Shown: one piece after another, positions 61,955-64,000 of the stretch
How positions within the stretch are numbered: position 1 is the stretch's first letter
How the letters are laid out: each line of letters starts with the position of its first letter
From: Riptortus pedestris
Taxonomy: Eukaryota > Arthropoda > Insecta > Hemiptera > Alydidae
NCBI GenBank assembly: GCA_019009955.1
Contig: CM032232.1
Span: forward strand, 140,581,501 to 140,645,500
Length of the DNA: 64,000 nt
Direction: 5' to 3'
The notes under the pieces: generated by a model
Seen by the model: only the letters and a program-made list of their open reading frames with translations
What the model was told of the DNA's origin: nothing
The model's database searches: none
Position numbers and translations under genes: made by a program

Positions 61955-62814
61955 TTTTAACATCTCCTAGGTAAGGTCAATGGCCATTCGCAGAACATGT
62001 TTGGAAATCGCATCATTTACTCAACCTCAGTTGCTGATGCTCTTCTAAGTAAATATATTCATAAACACACACATTCACATAATTTTTCAAACCGCATAAT
62101 GAGCCAGCCTCAATAATTCCCTTAATGAGTGTTGGATAATATGACATGCTATTTACTAAGACTAATATTGAAGTGCTATAACTGTTCCCCAACAGTGTGA
62201 ATAACTCAACTATTGTTTCTGTTTTAGATGACTATTTAAGACTGGCAAAAGTGATTTTAAACTCTCACTGATTTTACTGTTAGCATTGTGCTCCCGTTGG
62301 AAAATTCAGTGAATTACTAAAACTTCTAATTATGATCTGTACACTCAGTAAGCTTCAAGTAAGTAAATATATTTTTAAGATATTCCTTATTACTTTTGAA
62401 TCTTGATAATCTCAACTAAACGATGTCTTGAACTAAGTTTGATAATTTTAATTATATTGGTTGATTAAAAAAAAAGAGATTGTTGAAATAATCAATAGGA
62501 ATCCTATTTTTCTGAGGGTGGAAAATCAGTTTTATAGTGTTAAGGATAACAAGAGAAGCACTTCCACACAAATGGCTAACACAAGAATATAAAATTTTAA
62601 TTGGATCAGGAAGTGGTTGGGTAAATGTCCTTTCATGATTTAAAGCTGTATGAAAACGAAGAAGGGTTATTTTTAATTTGTAGGAAGTAGACTTGCACAG
62701 TCGTTAGTATCAACAATTCTTACCAGCATTGTAGATAAGAATTGATGCCCGATTGTTCTATTCCAATAAATGAAAATGGATATTCAGTTTCAAATTTACC
62801 TTTTATTTCAAGCA
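61955..62814. other. Repeat A remnant, then unrecognised sequence
   Basis: 61965-62050 resembles a minus repeat A palindrome-side end (AGGTCAATGGCCATTC, CTCAACCTCAGTTGCTGATG). The rest shows no exon or repeat. Confidence 0.4.
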
Positions 62815-63008
62815 AGTAAAGCTAAACGGGAACCATTATCTGCAGGCTAGTCATGCTTTTCTAACTAGGGTGTGACTAATGATTTTATTGAACGAGTCAT
62901 TTACTACATAAATTTTATTTGGGCCACACTGGAATTGAACTGTCTGCTCTGAATTTTCCAAGTGTGTCCACTTTGTGCTACTATGGCTAATTGGGACAGT
63001 TTATCTAC
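62815..63008 (-). repeat. SINE pieces
   Basis: 62820-62965 is a diverged body plus B-box region (GGAATTGAACTGTCTGC). 62966-63008 is a second tail start (TCCACTTTGTGCTACTATGG). A third scrap lies at 63680-63707. Confidence 0.65.
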
Positions 63009-63012
63009 ATAT

Positions 63013-63667
63013 TTTGGAAAATTCTATATATCTCTGTTACTATTTGTCGGATCGAAAACTTGTATAGAAACAATCATATTGCAAATTAAATGTACTATAA
63101 ATATTGTTATATACATTTATTCTCTATCTTGAATATTATCCTAGATATTGACATTTTTTGTATTCGGCTATTGTCGGTTCTGTTCTTGCGATTCCGCTGA
63201 AAGTTAGTTCGGCCATTTTCATTACGTTCGGCTCTTCTGAAATTGGTGTAGAGGCTGGTCTTAGCTATTTCTTTGGGGAATATATGCAAATACATTCTGT
63301 TGATTCCCTCTCCTTTATTTCATGGACTGCTATAATTCGAGTGATTGAGATAAAAATTATTCTAATTCATTATAAATTACAGTACTAGATATAATAAGTA
63401 GTTTTCATTAAAATTAATATGTTATATTCAGATATATTTCTGTAATTGTTTTTCTTTCCGGTAAAGAATATGTTTATCTCTCTCTTCAGCTCATAGTGGT
63501 TGGCAGACCTGTTTGTTTACAATTCAGATGCTTTCCGTTATGAGCTTATTAAAAATAACTGAAAGATTTCTCATTACCGTTTGTAAGAGTTACTAGTATG
63601 CAGATTTCTTTATTGTAAAACTTGACGTGGGAAATCTGCGTAGTTTATGCAGCCCCTGCATGACAGA
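63013..63667 (+). repeat. Repeat A copy, plus, palindrome end missing
   Basis: TTACTATTTGTCGGATCG through AATATTATCCTAGATATTG to the hairpin ATGCAGCCCCTGCAT and GACAGA at 63667. Both hairpin arms carry a C-to-T type change but still pair. Confidence 0.8.
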
Positions 63668-64000
63668 TTTTTTTTTTTAAACTTTATTTATTTACCTCCA
63701 CTTTGTGTACGATCTCAGTCGAATACTGCAACTGATCCTTTTCAACTTCTTTAATCACAGCTCAAAGAGAAAGGTAGCCTCTCAAATATACCTGGGATGT
63801 TCAGGGGACGGACACATTTTACACTTGGGGGGCTTTACTGCTTTACCATATCTGTTCTAAGAATAAAGAAAGTTATACACATTATTTATATGATTCAACT
63901 TTAGGTCATCCATTTTGTTTGCAGTAGTTAGCCGGACTATTTAGTTTCGATTATCAAGATTTTGCTCTAACATGAATTTCCTTCCCTTTAAATTTCTTAG
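63668..64000. other. SINE scrap, otherwise nothing recognised
   Basis: Apart from the SINE tail scrap at 63680-63707 I see no feature up to the window end. Confidence 0.4.

Overview
The window reads as a piece of an AT-rich, repeat-laden arthropod (probably insect) nuclear genome. The one firmly identified cellular gene is a four-exon ribosomal protein S15 gene (RpS15, 48951-53884, + strand), whose product reads closest to insect S15. Other host coding sequence is a small intronless HMG-box/protamine-like gene (25246-25503, +), one convincing unassigned coding exon on the minus strand (2525-2917), and several weaker candidate exons (7617-7736 -, 35169-35248 +, 40554-40645 +, 41860-41976 +, 58958-59060 +). 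A CpG-rich stretch at about 10380-10860, ending in a minus-strand splice donor, looks like the promoter and first exon of the minus-strand gene.

Most of the remaining sequence is transposable elements. The dominant family, called repeat A here, is non-autonomous and occurs at roughly 30 places on both strands. One end carries the palindrome GATTTCCCTTAAGGGAAATC and the other the hairpin ACGCAGCCCCTGCGT just inside TGACGGA. It has subterminal inverted repeats (AGCAGATTTCCC / GGGAAATCTGCT), an internal (TA)n tract and runs of C/G. It integrates within A/T runs. This layout resembles Helentron-derived HINE/DINE-1 elements. In this annotation + means the palindrome end lies at the left.

A second abundant family is a tRNA-derived SINE whose head resembles a class II (Leu/Ser-like) tRNA. 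It is scattered through the window and forms a tandem array at 25.7-27.0 kb. Younger insertions sit inside older repeat A copies: an R1/LOA-type LINE (11873-14827, 14-bp target duplication), a Penelope-like element with inverted arms, an open RT/GIY-YIG reading frame and hammerhead-like motifs (16290-18488, 12-bp duplication), a Tc1-type DD34E transposon with perfect terminal repeats and a dead transposase (18671-20190), and a Jockey-type LINE fragment (47274-47764). An I-like LINE with a CAA tail lies at 27623-29912. Four LTRs of one family (three complete solo copies) and several RTE-like 3' tails complete the set.

Layout: 0-11 kb, minus-strand host gene with intronic repeats; 11-24 kb, nested transposons; 24-30 kb, LTR, HMG-box gene, SINE array and I-like LINE; 30-48 kb, repeat A copies, an RTE-like tandem duplication and orphan exons; 48-54 kb, RpS15; 54-64 kb, LTRs, repeat A, and a quiet 2.4 kb stretch that may be a 3' UTR. 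I see no operon, CRISPR array or clearly new multi-gene system. The most interesting items are the repeat A family, the Penelope hammerhead motifs, the SINE array and the HMG-box gene.
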